From assembly GCA_973895155.1 (NCBI GenBank), contig OZ316895.1, positions 13,206,001-13,270,000 on the forward strand: DNA of 64,000 nucleotides. The letters are read 5' to 3'. The position numbers and the translations under genes are program-made. A model generated the notes under the pieces. That model was not told where the DNA came from and searched no databases. It was given only the letters and a program-made list of their open reading frames with translations. Shown here piece after piece: positions 46,797 through 61,027 of the stretch (its first letter is position 1; every line of letters begins with the position of its first letter). This DNA comes from Marsupella aquatica. Lineage: Eukaryota; Marchantiophyta.

Positions 46797-47310
46797 TCTC
46801 TATCCTCCAAATTTCTCATTTTTGATCTTGAGGCTGGGGGCTCCTGAAGTTTTTCTGAAAAGTATTCCCTTCTTGCTCTATGATCTTGGAAAGTTCAGTC
46901 CAATAAATCCACATAATGTAGTCCTAGAAATTTTTGAAAGAGTTACAACATTTTTCTGGTTGAATACTTTTGTTTACTACATCCTAATCCTCCAAATTTG
47001 TTATTTTTGATCCTGAGGTAGGTTACCCCTGAAACCATAATAGTTGTCCCTTTTTGCTCTATGATCTTGGGAAGTTTCAGCCCATTTGATCCACAAAGAA
47101 TGTAGTACTAGAAAGATTGAAAGAGTTGCAACTTTTTTTTGTCAAATAGGTTTGTTCCTACCTCCCAATCCTCCAGGTTTTTTCGTTTTTGTCTTAAGGT
47201 TGGTTGCCCCTGAAATTGTTCCAAAACAATTTTCCCATCTTGGTCTATGATCTTGGAAAGTTTCAGCCCATTTGATCTAGGGAAGGTAGTCCTAGACAAT
47301 TTGCCATCCT
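46797..47310. repeat. tandem array, ~183-bp unit, about 2.8 copies
   Basis: Units start near 46800, 46986 and 47166 with ATCCTCCA. Each carries CTATGATCTTGG(A/G)AAGTT, CCCATTTGATC or a variant, and GTAGT(C/A)CTAGA. Open frames across it are by-products. Confidence 0.8.
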
Positions 47311-47599
47311 TCACTTTGTTGTCAAACAGCTTCTTGTGAAACCAAACTTTGGTGATCTTCCTTACTTTCTTGCTCTCTTTTGTTTGAGTGGAGAACGCAC
47401 TTTGAACAACTTGATGAGTCCATTGTCTCAATGTATGTGGTAGATTTTACAGTAATTCTCTTCCTAGACAAGATTAGACGTGAAAAACTCAGGTAATAGA
47501 TTGGACTTAGAACCGTAGCATCATATCAGGTATGGTCTCCTAAGAGTCACTTTAATTAACACTTAGATTAGAAAAAATACCTTATAATCATTAACCTAC

Positions 47600-50390
47600 A
47601 CTTCCAACCAGGACACCGGCGAGACAGCTCACCCCCAAAACCAGGAAATCCTGAGCTCCCAAGAGATCCTGAGCTTTGGCAGTGACAAGAAGATGGCCGA
47701 GGTGATTCCAAAAGCAGCACCATAAACATGATCCAGGCAAGCAAATCAGCAACAGGGCAAGAGCAATTAACGTCGACAACCTCAAACCAGGTCAAGCCTT
47801 CATCGATCCATGATCCGTGGAAGAAGTGAGCTGGTGAACAATGGACAGATGGATCCCAAGAAATCGTTTAGCGTCTGTACCCCGGCTGCCTGCAGCGGGG
47901 CTTGCAGCCTGAGCACTAAGTAAATTGCAGACATGCGGATGAATGACGACCTCACCATATCCCAGTGGAATGTCGGGGGTATTAGCAACCCACTGAAAGT
48001 GAATAAAATTGGAGGATGGTTACGGAAAAGTAAGCAGGAAAACTTTATCTTATGCCTACAAGAGCTTAAGATCAAGAAGGACAGAGCACTGTTTTGGCTT
48101 GGAGTGCTGAGCAGTGAAGGCCCAAAAATGATGGACTACAATGACCCCAGGAGAGTAGGAGCTAAGCAATACCAGATTCTCGATCCATGAAGGGAAGGAG
48201 ATGGAACTTTTGATTGGGCTAGCATTCAAACTGCTGTCGGGGAGGTAAGCATTGGATCTATGTACGCCCCAAATGAGAGGAGAGCCCCAATTGCAATGTG
48301 GAAATGGCTAACACAAAATTTCAAAACCTCCAATGGGATCCTTAGCGGAGATTGAAACATGATCGACCTTTGGGATGACGCGGGCCTAATGCTCTGGTCC
48401 AAGGATCAGAAGCCCGTGCATGGAACAAGCTCATTGACGACTTCGACATGGTCCACAATTACCTTTGTTCAGGTATTTCTGATCACATCCCGCTGGTGAC
48501 CACCTTCGTCCGACAGCATAACCTACCAATCGGACAAGACAAAAAAGGGTCCTTCTGGACGCAGCCATCATTGACTCCCCAGCGATGAAGCAGGAGCTAG
48601 AAAGTTTCTGGCGTCAAAAGATGGTGGAGAACAGAGACCCAAGGATTAGCTGGGACCTAGCCTAAGGGGCTGTCAAGAAATTCCTACAATCGGAGAAAGG
48701 AAACATATAGAAATGAAGGACTCATGTACACCGCATTGGGAAACACTTGCAGGAGCTGAGAACTGCTGAGGGAGAGAATCCCACCCTTGTGAATCTGAGG
48801 AGCCAAGAAACGAGAGAGAGGACCCAAAAAGTAGCGCAAGAAGAAGCAATCAAACTCAGACGTAAGAGCCGGGTCCGATGGCTGCAATTAGGAGAAGCCC
48901 CAACCAAATACTTTTTCAACCAATTAAAGGCAAAGGCAAAGCATGCCAGAGAGAGCATCAATGAGGTGAGATTGCAAACCCCAACCAAATACTTTTTCAA
49001 CCAATTAAAGGCAAAGGCAAAGCATGCCAGAGAGAGCATCAATGAGGTGAGATTGCAAACTGGAGAAGAAGGAAGGACCCTACAGGGATACACAATCTCT
49101 ACTCCACTGTAATCAAAGGATCCAAAAGTGATGCAACACCAGACGCTACAAGAGGAGGTGCTAGGGCTTCTTACGAAGAAGGTGACTCATGCTGAGAACC
49201 AGGCTATTGGCGCGAGGACAAGATTGAGCAGATGATTGCCCGGCTACCCAAAGACAAATCTCCAGGGATCGATAGAGTGACTGTGGAGGTGCTCGACAAG
49301 GGCTGGACCTATGTGAGACCGGCTTGTTGAGATGATCCAAGCTTACTGGCGGGATGGGAAGGCCACCTCTAGGCGGGCCTCTAGGGCCTCGGCTGGTGTT
49401 ATTAGACTCATTCCTAAAAACATGGAGATCATAGACCTCAACAACTGGAGATCCTTAACCATGCTCATTTTGACCGAAAAGCTTCAGTAATTGCTTGCCA
49501 ACAGGATCAAGAAGGAAGGTTGCGAGCAAGCTGGTCGACTCTCAATAAACCGGGTTCTTGGAGGGCAGAGACATTACAGACAACCTGATGACATCTAAGC
49601 TCAGTCAGGAGCTTGCCACAGTCAACAAGCAACCGCTAATTTTCCCAAACTTCATTTGTGAAAGCATATGATAGGTGGAGCACTCTTTCATAGGCAGTCA
49701 TGAAAGCTATGGAATATCAAGAGACGGTCATCATGCTGGTGGAAGGAACTCAATCCAAAGTGCACATTAATGGTAAGTTCACCAAGCCGATCCACCTGGA
49801 TAGAGGGGTAAGACAGGTGTGCCCACTTTCTTCTATTCTCTTTACCTTGACAATGCAACCACTGATTGGCATTGCTCAAGGACACTCGAAGTGGAAGGGA
49901 TGCAACTCCACAATGGAAGCCGGCTAGTGTCATCAGCTCTTTGCTGATGACACCGGCCTTTTCATTGCTGCTAATGAACAGGAGTTTAAGAACGCAGGAG
50001 ATACCATTCAGAAGTACGAACACATCTTCGGGCCCTTCTAAACATTCAGAAATCCAAAATTATTTTGCTTTTCTTGGAGGAAGGGGTTTACCATCGGTGG
50101 CTACAAGAGGCAGGCTGCAGCATTGCTAAGGAAGGGGAGATCAACCGAGTACTTGGGCTGCCCTATTGGAGCCCTATTGGATACAGTCAGGCCACTTGTT
50201 TCTATGTAGGCAAAAATATGTCATTTTTTGCTCCACACTCCCCTTACAAAAACCCGATACATTTGGCCCTCATGTTTTACTCAGCAAAATGCAGCTGGGA
50301 AGGGGAAGGGGGGCCAAGGGGGGTGGCTGCGTGTTAAGGCTAGCCAATAGAGACTTGCAACATGGCAGCCGAAACCCATATACGAGTTAA
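47600..50390 (+). mobile_element. decayed LINE (non-LTR retrotransposon)
   Basis: An APE-type endonuclease start is visible at 47933-48190: ISQWNVGGISNP, then FILCLQELKIKKD. Pre-RT sequence SRVRWLQLGEAPTKYFF lies at about 48870-48920. RT blocks follow: KPIHLDRGVRQVCPLSSILF (about 49786-49845) and, after a frame change, HQLFADDTGLFIAANEQEF (about 49931-49990) with the catalytic FADD. Many stops and frameshifts break it, so it is inactive. The order EN-RT without LTRs places it in the L1-like LINE group. Boundaries are approximate, and no poly-A tail or target duplication was identified. Confidence 0.85.
48898..49059 (+). repeat. 81-bp in-frame tandem duplication within the LINE
   Basis: Two copies (48898-48978 and 48979-49059) appear identical. 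Each is 27 codons, covering the PTKYFFNQLKAKAKHARES segment. The lack of differences in an otherwise decayed element points to a recent duplication. Confidence 0.92.
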
Positions 50391-50704
50391 TACTGACCCT
50401 AATACAAAATGAGGTTGGGTTGATAATTAATTTTGATTGGGGGGCACATTAATAATATCGGGTAATTTAAGGGACATATTAGTAAAAAGTTGTAAAGGGC
50501 TATGGGTTATCTGTAGCTCTCATTATACACTAAAGAGATTCAATTTGAGTAGTAACTAGCCCCAACTACCTTTTTTTGAACATGAATATTTTATAGTACA
50601 ATAAATGTGTCACCAACTTATATTCCCTACTATTCACATTCTTAGGAAAGTTAATCATCATGTGTGTCATCATTTTAATAATCATACAGACATACCATTC
50701 TTTC

Positions 50705-50812
50705 CCTTCACCCCTTTATTGGGTTTTTTTGCCTTTGGCACCATGTCTCTCTGTTTGGTGCTCCTGCCTTTTTTGTTTGGCACTCCTGCCTTTTTGGCAG
50801 TGTGATATATTT
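50705..50812. mobile_element. second copy of a retroelement tail
   Basis: CACCCCTTTATTGGGTT, TTTGCCTTTGG, CATGTCTC and GCAGTGTGATATAT match the tail at 17840-17930 in order and orientation. No coding part precedes it here except the LINE remnant that ends a few hundred bases upstream. Confidence 0.55.
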
Positions 50813-50885
50813 CGTACATAACCTATCATTCTCCTTTCCATGTACATCCATTTTTTCTATGCAAATATGTTATAGTGAAGCCATA

Positions 50886-51335
50886 GAGCACCCAGGTTTA
50901 ACCTGACGGGCAAGTTTATGGCTTGCCGGGCACATAAAACCGTCAAAAGACGGTCCCAAAACGGCCAGTTTGATGTATATTCTTTGATATTCCCCTGTAC
51001 TCCCCCGGTCCGCTGACTCCTGACCCGACCCGACTCCTGAACCGCCTGGGAACCCGCTCGGACCCAGCCTCCCGAACTGCTACCCGGCCTCCCGAACCGT
51101 TCCTGAACTCCTCCCCAACCTCCCGAACCCCTCCCCGACCCCTACCGAAATGCCTCCTCGGCCTCCCAAACCCATTCTAAACCCCCTAAACACCCGGCCT
51201 GGGCCAGCCCAGGTTGACCCTCACACCCGGACTGACCCCGAGATTGGGCGGCCGGGCGACCGGGTTTACGAATTTACGGTTTGATGGGGAAAATTCCCCA
51301 GTTTGACGGGCAAGGTCAAACCGGGTAGGAGCACA
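50886..51335. mobile_element. possible inverted-repeat element with CCGAACC-rich core
   Basis: The left end (AGCACCCAGGTTTAACCTGA, CGGGCAAGTTT) roughly matches the inverse of the right end (GACGGGCAAGGTCAAACCGG, GTAGGAGCAC). The core at 51000-51200 is a degenerate repeat of CCCGAACC/CCTCCCGA words, far more GC-rich than its flanks. Ends and target duplication are not exact. Confidence 0.45.
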
Positions 51336-51339
51336 GTTT

Positions 51340-52490
51340 TTGAATGTAAATAAGAATCATGACAGAGAGCACAATGATCATTTAAGGTAAATACACGTGG
51401 TGGGCCATGGAATGGGCCATGGAATTATGGTTTAGAGTTTTCACTTTAGTAACCTATGCCCTAACTTTAACTTGTAGTTGACACTTTACAAATAAGATCT
51501 GCTTGAGCTCCACAAAAGGTAATAAATATTCCACTTTTATGGTGTGAGGACTAAGGAGATATGGAATGGAGCTTTTAGAGTAGCACGTGTGTTTTAAGTG
51601 TACACTAAAGTTTGGGGTGGTAATAAAGGCCTCTGGGTAGCTTACTAGCTTCTAATGCTGGCAAACCTCACTAATTGCATTTACTGACCACTTTTCGTCA
51701 GGAAACACTTTAATGAAAGCCATGTAGATTGCTCTCAATTTTCGTTGTCATATCTTTCTCGTAAAGTCATTTGGGTCAGGACACTCTAAAAATAATGGCC
51801 TTGTGGATCAAGTCTGGTAGAACACAAATGACCCCTCAATTTGTGTCCTCTCGTTCGTGCAAAGTCCACCTATACTTATCACTAGGACATTTTCTTTTTT
51901 CCCCGTTGCTCAGTACCGCTTTATACAAAGAGTTAAAACATCAATACAAAATGACACGCCAGCCAAAGAAAGAATGTCCTTGGACAGTCGCAATTAGAGT
52001 TCCACAAACGATCGTGGAACAATCTAGTTCCAGTAATCCAGTCAATGGAAATAGTAATAGCTGCACCTTTTGCAGCACTAACTGTTCCTCCTCGTCCTGT
52101 AAAGTGACAAGGTGGGAGCTATTCTTGCGTTGGCTGCCTGACAGCCAAGAATCGATACTCCAAAACCTTCAGGCCTGCCAAAAGCAAAGCCAAAAGCAAA
52201 CCCCAGTCTGCCAAAAGCGAACCCCAGTCTGCCACTTCTAGGCTCTGCAAACAAAAAAACGGCCATTAAACATCGATGGCCCAAATTGGGCTGTTGTCAC
52301 TTCTAGAGTTCTAGGGGCTTCTAGGCTCCTCAAGCAAGATAACGGCCATTAAACATCGCTAGCCCAAATTGCACTTTTGTGGAACAGATTCACATACATT
52401 GCATTTCATGTCCCTGTGGCTGATTTCGCCAGATCCTCGACGAGGGGATTTTACTTTCTTCAATCACTGCGAAGATTTTTCTCGTTGCAT
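51340..52490. other. intergenic sequence, no gene supported
   Basis: A 156-codon frame at 51771-52241 (+) contains short repeats (CCAAAAGCAAA, CCCCAGTCTGCC at 52180-52235). It has no domain I recognise. Probably non-coding. Confidence 0.35.
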
Positions 52491-52492
52491 AA

Positions 52493-53235
52493 TTCATGGG
52501 GAAGAGAATTTGGAAAGAGAATGTAGAAGTCTTTACTCTAGAGAAGACAATGCTCAAATCTTGTATAGGAGATACTATTTGACACTGATATATGGAAGAG
52601 ATCTCGAAATCAATGCAAATAGCTTTTGGTTTATACATTTATGTATTTTATGTAAGATATGTTTTATGGGAGAGTGCATAAATCCCCTGCAACGATTGTT
52701 CTTTCCTATATTGTGCACTTTCATGGAAGAGAATGTCCATGTCATATGCAGTTTAACGGGCTCGGTAATTGCACATCAAAATATGACATATACTATGTAC
52801 GGCACCCCTGCATACCGTGATAATACTAGTTTTTTTCTTTCAATCAATGAATGCAGCCACATTTTGATGTGTGATTACCAGCCGGGCAGTTTAAGGGCAT
52901 GTTGAGGTTTGTACTCTCCCTTTCATGGGGAAGAGAATTTAGAAAGAGAATGTAGAAGTCTTTACTCTAGAGAAGACAATGCTCAAATCTTGTACACTTC
53001 TGTAGTTTATGGAGGAGATACTTTTTGACACTGCCATATGGAAGAGATCTCGAAATCAATGCAAATAGCTTTTGGTTTATACATTTATGTATTTTATGGA
53101 AGATATGTTTTATGGGAGAGTGCCTAAATCCCCTGCAACGATTGTTCTTTTCTATATTTGTGCACTTTCATGGAAGAGAATGTCCATGTCATATGCAGTT
53201 TAAGGTCATGTTGAGGTTTGTACTCCCCTTGTCTC
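52493..53235. repeat. tandem duplication (~300-bp unit), first copy split by a MITE
   Basis: Unit 1 (52493-52921) and unit 2 (52922 to about 53235) both start TTCATGGGGAAGAGAATTT and end near ATGTTGAGGTTTGTACTC. Unit 1 contains the 129-bp insertion; without it plus one 9-bp duplicate the units are similar in length. Part of the ending recurs once more at about 53262-53300. Confidence 0.9.
52757..52885. mobile_element. 129-bp MITE with 9-bp target duplication (Mutator type)
   Basis: Termini are CGGGCTCGGTAATTGCACAT and, inverted, CCGGCTGGTAATCACACATC, each followed by AAAAT. The direct repeat GCAGTTTAA lies at 52748-52756 and 52886-52894. The second tandem unit reads ATGCAGTTTAAGGTCATG at 53195-53212, which is the uninterrupted site. 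A 9-bp duplication is the hallmark of Mutator-like elements. No coding capacity. Related copy at 28336-28515. Confidence 0.9.
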
Positions 53236-53239
53236 CCGG

Positions 53240-54590
53240 TAAAGAAAGGTAAATTGACAGATTTTGAGATTTGTACTCTAAGTGCCTCCTGGTAAAGAAA
53301 GTAAACTCCTGCATTGAGTTGGAAACATGGTACGATTATAGCTTATCGGAGTTACATTGTTTGGGAGCCTATTGAGGTTACTTTGTCTTATTGGGATTTT
53401 TACATGTATCTTTATTTCAATTTCAAGGTGCATCTTTTGTACAATTGGGACTTTGAATTTTTTTTGCCCCTAGTGTTTTAAATTTCCTTTTTCTAGATCA
53501 TCTTTATAGGTCTATATTTCTTTTTTAATTTTGCCATCCCTTTGTTAGAATATGTCATGTTTATCATAATATAATATTAACCATTTATACACTAAGCATA
53601 CCTCAACCCTAACCTATCTCTTTCCAAGAGTGTTAGAAGTGAAAAGCTTGTGAGAATCAAACATTTCAAGAGGATGGCAACCCCTCTCCATATAACTGAT
53701 ACTCAGATTGTTGTTTCCTAAGTTAGTAGTTTGAGTGATTTACATGTTATTAACTAAAGTCATTTTCAGAGGAACATGAAGGCCCTGTCACTTTTGTGAA
53801 AATGATTTATAATATTTTAGAAGCTAAATAGACGTGTAATATAAATCACACGTGGGGATCAAGTGGGACCAATTCTTATTAGGACATCAGTAGTGATGAG
53901 AGCGCACAAGTCAACCAAAACTAAATTTATTTAACTCTAAACTGCTTCATGACAAATCTTCTCAACTCTATATTAGAATCTTTTTTATTGGAACCACCAC
54001 AAAAGTCTACTCTACTTTATTCTTGGGTATACTCATGGCTCTATTTAGCTTGAAGAAAATTGTTTTGCTTATTTATCTATATACAATAGTACTAAAAGTT
54101 TCTTGATACCATTTGGAGAAGGTAGCTTAAAATCGGAGCAACCTTTCTATATGAACTTTGTGCTTGGTGGAGCAGGTAAGACTCGTGCCCAATGGGGGAC
54201 ACGTTGGTTCTTTTACTCGAAATTTTTATTTATGAGAAGTTACTTTAAATTGCTTTCAGACTGTCATGAGTAGTCGTTTACATTTTTCCTAGATGGTTAA
54301 TTTTTTTCTAGCCAAAATGTTTACTGGTGAATTGGAGTTTTCCCGTGTGCTTATGTTAACAGAACGTACATTTCAAGAGCATTTCACCCCATAGATTTTT
54401 TTTCAAACTGGTAGACTTATCCGTAAGTTCATTATTTTCTTATGTGTTGGCGCTTGTTCTGATTTTTTTGTTGTAAAATTTTCTGAAAAACAATTACGTT
54501 TGCATCCAGTTTAGGACTGAAACTTAATTTATTCCCTGTATCTCAAGATAGGCAGCACTTAGCATTTGACCCATCATTTTCTATCAAAAT
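53240..54590. other. AT-rich intergenic sequence
   Basis: No gene or clear element seen. Confidence 0.35.
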
Positions 54591-54594
54591 GGCT

Positions 54595-54723
54595 AGTCTG
54601 AAATTGAATATCCTCCCAAGACGGCTGCATATATTCCAGTCTGAAATTGAATATCCTTCCAAGATGGAAGCATATATTCCAGTCTGAAATTGAATATCCT
54701 CCCAAGACGGTCGCATATATTCC
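54595..54723. repeat. three copies of a 43-bp unit
   Basis: AGTCTGAAATTGAATATCCT begins each unit, followed by (C/T)CCAAGA(C/T)GG and GCATATATTCC. Copies start near 54595, 54638 and 54681. Confidence 0.9.
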
Positions 54724-54756
54724 ATACATGATGCTTTTTAGAGGTGCACATTATTA

Positions 54757-54900
54757 CATTGTTCATCATAATTAATGTGACTAACACTACTAGTAAATTT
54801 ATATTCAAAAACATATACCTGTGTTTTTGGGGGACATTGTTCATCATAATTAATGTGACTAACACTACTAGTAAATTTATATTCAAAAAGTTTTTGGGGG
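54757..54900. repeat. two copies of a ~78-bp unit
   Basis: CATTGTTCATCATAATTAAT begins both copies (about 54758 and 54836). They share GTGACTAACACTACTAGTAA and a run of TTTTTGGGGG at the end. Confidence 0.9.
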
Positions 54901-54922
54901 TGCACATTCATTGTAATTAGTG

Positions 54923-55110
54923 TCATTAACATTAATTAGAGAGTGCCTTTTTTTAGGGTTACTCATAAATTAGTGTTAGTTACACTAATTTTATACTAAC
55001 ATTTCACGCACGTGGTATCATTAACATTAATTAAAGAGTGCCCTTTTTTAGGGTTACTCATAAATTAGTGTTAGTTACACTAATTTTATACTAACATTTC
55101 ACGCACGTGA
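54923..55110. repeat. two copies of a ~93-bp unit
   Basis: CATTAACATTAATTA(G/A)AGAG begins each copy (about 54925 and 55018). Both end with ACTAACATTTCACGCACGTG. Further ATTAGTGTTA words continue to about 55340. Confidence 0.9.
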
Positions 55111-55656
55111 GTTACTATGGTTTTAAGAATAACAAAATAGAGAAAAAAAACTATTTTGAAAAATACACAACAATTAGTGTTATTTTGGATTCAATATTAT
55201 TCATTTTTTTACAAGCAATTAAAAGTAAAGTGAAAAAAAAATTGTTTTGAAAAAGTTACTTGGACTCAAAATTATTATTGTCAAAATTAGTGTTAATTTT
55301 TTACTAAAAACTAATTTTGCATAACACTAATTAAAATGAACATTGTAGCATGGGCGTAACCAGCAGAAAGGCATTTCGATATACCCTACCTGTACTTGTA
55401 GCAAGGTTCGGCCAAATAATAGTTACCGTCCCGGCGATGGCGTGGACGGTTCGAAAGTTGTATAACAACTACTATCCGGTAAGATTACGAGGCTACAAAA
55501 CAATCAGTGAGGTACTAGAGGCCTGAAACAGTTGGCTAGAAGGCCCACATCGCAATAAGTCTCATACACGTGTACTCAGCATAGCCCGGCCGTTCCATCA
55601 GAAAATCAGTCCCACCGAAGATCTTTCGGTATCTTTCGATCTCCATGCAAATCATC

Positions 55657-55830
55657 ACTGTGTCCAGAGTTTTAAGAATCCAAAAAGTACAAGTCGTTCG
55701 CACTCGGGAACCAATCCCTCCAAGTTTGAAAGTGTCTAGGGGTTTTGAGAATCCAAAGAGTGCTAGTAATTCGCACTCAGGAAGCAATCTGTCTAATAGA
55801 AAGTCCAAGTTTGAAAGTGTCTGAGAATTG
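55657..55830. repeat. two diverged ~80-95-bp direct repeats
   Basis: Each has GTGTC, TTTT(A/G)AGAATCCAAA, AGT, TTCGCACTC and AAGTTTGAAA in the same order. A minus-strand open frame across it (55808-55536) shows the repeat but no known domain. Confidence 0.65.
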
Positions 55831-56776
55831 CTTCAAACGCAACGCAGGTCACCAGCAACATAACACCGGACTCGGGAAAGTGATAACCAGAGAGGGATGA
55901 AGTTTGACTATTTCGCACACGATCCTGTCACCTGAGAAATTGCGGATGGCAAAATCTGAGGATTGAGTTAGTCCATAAACTGTCCTTGGGCAGGAGCTTT
56001 CTTGCAGTATGAGGTTCCCGCACCACTACAAAGTCCCACGTGTTCGCTCGTGCTAGATGTTGACCTCAGTCATGAGCGTTGAATGCACAGTGTGACAGTA
56101 TTGTCGTCGTCAAGACGTTCTGCCAAATGCATACATTCAAAGATGCCTGCGCGCATTCTTGTTCAGTGATTACTATTCAAAGGCATTGCGAACAGCTCGG
56201 CGGATAGCTGACATCCATTGTCTTGAATTACTTTACAGTAGTCTACAGTTTACAGCTAGCACTGCTTCGGGGAGAGCTCTGCCGCTTCGCCCACGTCCCT
56301 AGTCCAGTGCCAGGTTTACTTCTGGAACCTGCATTTCGCGCCTCTTCCCGTTCAAACTTGATCGGAAGTGACGCAATTCTTGCTGTGTCGAGATTTATTG
56401 CTTAAAGATGGCAACGGATGTTTGACCATTATCTACCCACTCCACGACCCATTCGAGTGGGGACCGATTGGAGTGGGTTTTGGGTTTAGATGGAGATCTG
56501 GTTGGCCAGCTAATATGACAGCACCAAGTTTCACAGTACAGTACACTAAATAACAGCGTGCTTGAGAGTTTATGCCCTGGCATCATGCAATCGGGAGAGT
56601 GAACCTCTACCAGTGCCATCGGACGAAAGAGTGAATGTCCTTCCGCAAGATTGAGACTACTCATTACCAGTGGCTTGCGAAGCTGTTTGTGATCAATTCT
56701 GTGATGAATTAGTATGTACAATTTCATTGTGCTGTTCCTCATGTTTTCCTAAACTAAAATCCGCTGGTGTCCAGTT

Positions 56777-56862
56777 CAACCTCGAAAAATCAACAGAAAT
56801 TAATGTATGGCAACGGTGTACTGATCAACCTCGAAAAATATACAGAAATTACCGTATGGCAA
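56777..56862. repeat. two copies of a 37-bp unit (49-bp period)
   Basis: CAACCTCGAAAAAT begins each copy and GTATGGCAA ends each. They lie just beyond the HCT stop codon and probably in its 3' UTR (gene on minus strand). Confidence 0.8.
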
Positions 56863-56889
56863 AGTAGGTAAAGATTTCAGCTCCTCCGT

Positions 56890-58986
<2,097 letters not shown>

Positions 58987-61020
58987 TGCGACCTGAGGAG
59001 TAACAGCACACCAGAAACCCATGTCAGGACTTCACATCAAGAGCGTACAGAGGCAATTCAAATACCTACAAGGCAACGAGAGATCTCGTACAGCAGCTCC
59101 AAATGATTGTATGGAGTAAGATATCAACAGTTACAAAAGATGGAGCCACTACACGAACACCTTGCAAATTATGCACTGAACAACCGAAGGATTCCGACAA
59201 CGGTACGCAGTGCGCGGAAGAGCGCCAAGCCTCAGGCAGGCGCCGCATTGCACCCACCATCAAGCAGATTGGGTACATTTCGAGGAGACAGAAAGCACCT
59301 CATGACACAGAATTTTCAAGGCATCGGATCTTCTCTCTCTAATCTCCTATCTGGACTGATCTCTGACGCCAAATCTAAGGCAGGTTCACACACAATATGA
59401 AGGACATCGAAGGGCTTCTCTTTGGGTAGTTTCTCAGGAAATGCACAATCTTAGCGATTCAGACAATGAGGCCAATATCGAGTAATACAAACGAGGAGAT
59501 TTCGTCGAAAATGTAAGGCAGAGCTGATCCTTGGATTGAAAACAAAGGATTCGCTCCACGACGATGAACGACAAGTCCTCGGAGACGGATCCGTCGATCC
59601 AGTAAGGCCACTTTCAACTAATAGAGGGCATTCGTCAAGGAGGAACAGAAAAACTCTGCCACTTCGTCATGTTGCGTTGCAAAGGACGACCACTTGCCCT
59701 CGGCGACCAGTCGATCGATCTGTTCAAGTGCCAAAGCTCATAGTACGAACTTACCATCGCGTCACTCCTCCAAGGGCTAGGACTCTGCCTCGATCGTCGA
59801 CTGGAAGTCGCAACCTCCTCCCTTGCTCTCTCACAGTCCGAAAACGCCGTTCCGAGCCTTTGCCTTGATGTCTTGCGGACCAAGCGACTTTCTAAAACGA
59901 CCACTTCTGGAGCTTCAGGCAAACTTTCCTCTATCACCCCCAACCCCTCCGTCTCGGATAGCACGTAGTTTTATGCTGGTTGGAAGACACTCCGTCTGTC
60001 TAACCCCGTCCCATCCCGCTCCTCGACCGATTTCGTTGTCCAATTCCTGCCGGATGGGCACCGAGCTTTTCCTTCCCAGACTTAGTGTTCCACGTGCCCC
60101 ATCAGGCCATCACTTTTCCAGACGTGAAGGTTCCTTCTCTACACTGAAACCTATTATTATTGCTCCCCGATCCGGTGATCCCTATCCCAGCGGAGGTGGC
60201 TTCCTCGTCTTCGCAGCATGGCTGCGTCAGTACCGTAGGCGAGAGCAGATGGTGGGCAATAAAGAATAGTAATGCCTCTGGTACCGTGGATGCGTGGGCA
60301 GGGCTAATATTCGTGATTCGGATGGCGCAGGCCCTTGCCAGGTCGCTTCCCTGGCCACATTTTTTTGGTATAGACATGATACGAGCCGTGCGTAACATGT
60401 GAAAACGGACGAGAACCACTCCTCCTCTCCCGCTGTGCCAGCCCAGTTTCTGTTAGAGATTCTGCAGTCGCACTGGTCACGACTAACATGAGGACGCTCT
60501 CACGCTCGCTTGCTTTCGTTCGCTTCAGCCTTCATGGCTTCCTTCACATCGACAGCTGCCGCTGACGGCTCTGGTCTTCCTCGGACCTCGGTAGCTTCCC
60601 ACCACAGCTTATTCGGCGAGAAAATGATGCCGAACGGAATGACAGAGAGGGGTGCCGTCCGGACCTCGCTGTCGTCTCCGCGTCCCCTTCTCTCGACTGT
60701 GCCCTCACTGAGCGTGGTCGTTGCCGTGTGGTGCCGTGGACTCGGACGGCGTCATTGGCCTTCTTCGGCGCCGGACTGCCGCGCGGCCTCTCGTGGCCGG
60801 TGGGCTACCCCCACTACGACTGTGCTCCGCCTCTGTAGCCGCTGAGCTTTCGGAACGGACCGCCCACGGACCGTTAGTCGCTCACTCCATTCCATTCTAC
60901 GGACCGCCCCCGCCCCGGCGACTGCATCTGGGTTGAAGGCGTCTCTCCTTTTGGACCCGACTCCCTCGAGGCACCCAGTTGCTCGAGTGTTTGTCTCAGA
61001 GTGAACTGTCTCGAATAAGT
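58987..61020. other. 5' UTR intron and promoter region of the HCT-like gene
   Basis: On the minus strand, TTACTCCTCAG ends at 58993, right before the start-codon exon. A non-coding first exon therefore lies further upstream. Sequence from about 59550 to 61000 is GC-rich with many overlapping short frames on both strands and no recognisable domain. It looks like a promoter or leader zone, though a small uncharacterised gene cannot be excluded. Confidence 0.45.
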
Positions 61021-61027
61021 GCAAAGC

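Noticed and set aside
54595-55110. CRISPR-like regularity of repeats
   Set aside because: Units are contiguous without spacers and differ between blocks; the genome is a plant.
60510-60845. 111-codon frame with Ser/Ala-rich start resembling a transit peptide
   Set aside because: In a GC-rich zone where several frames are open; no downstream domain or continuation could be found.
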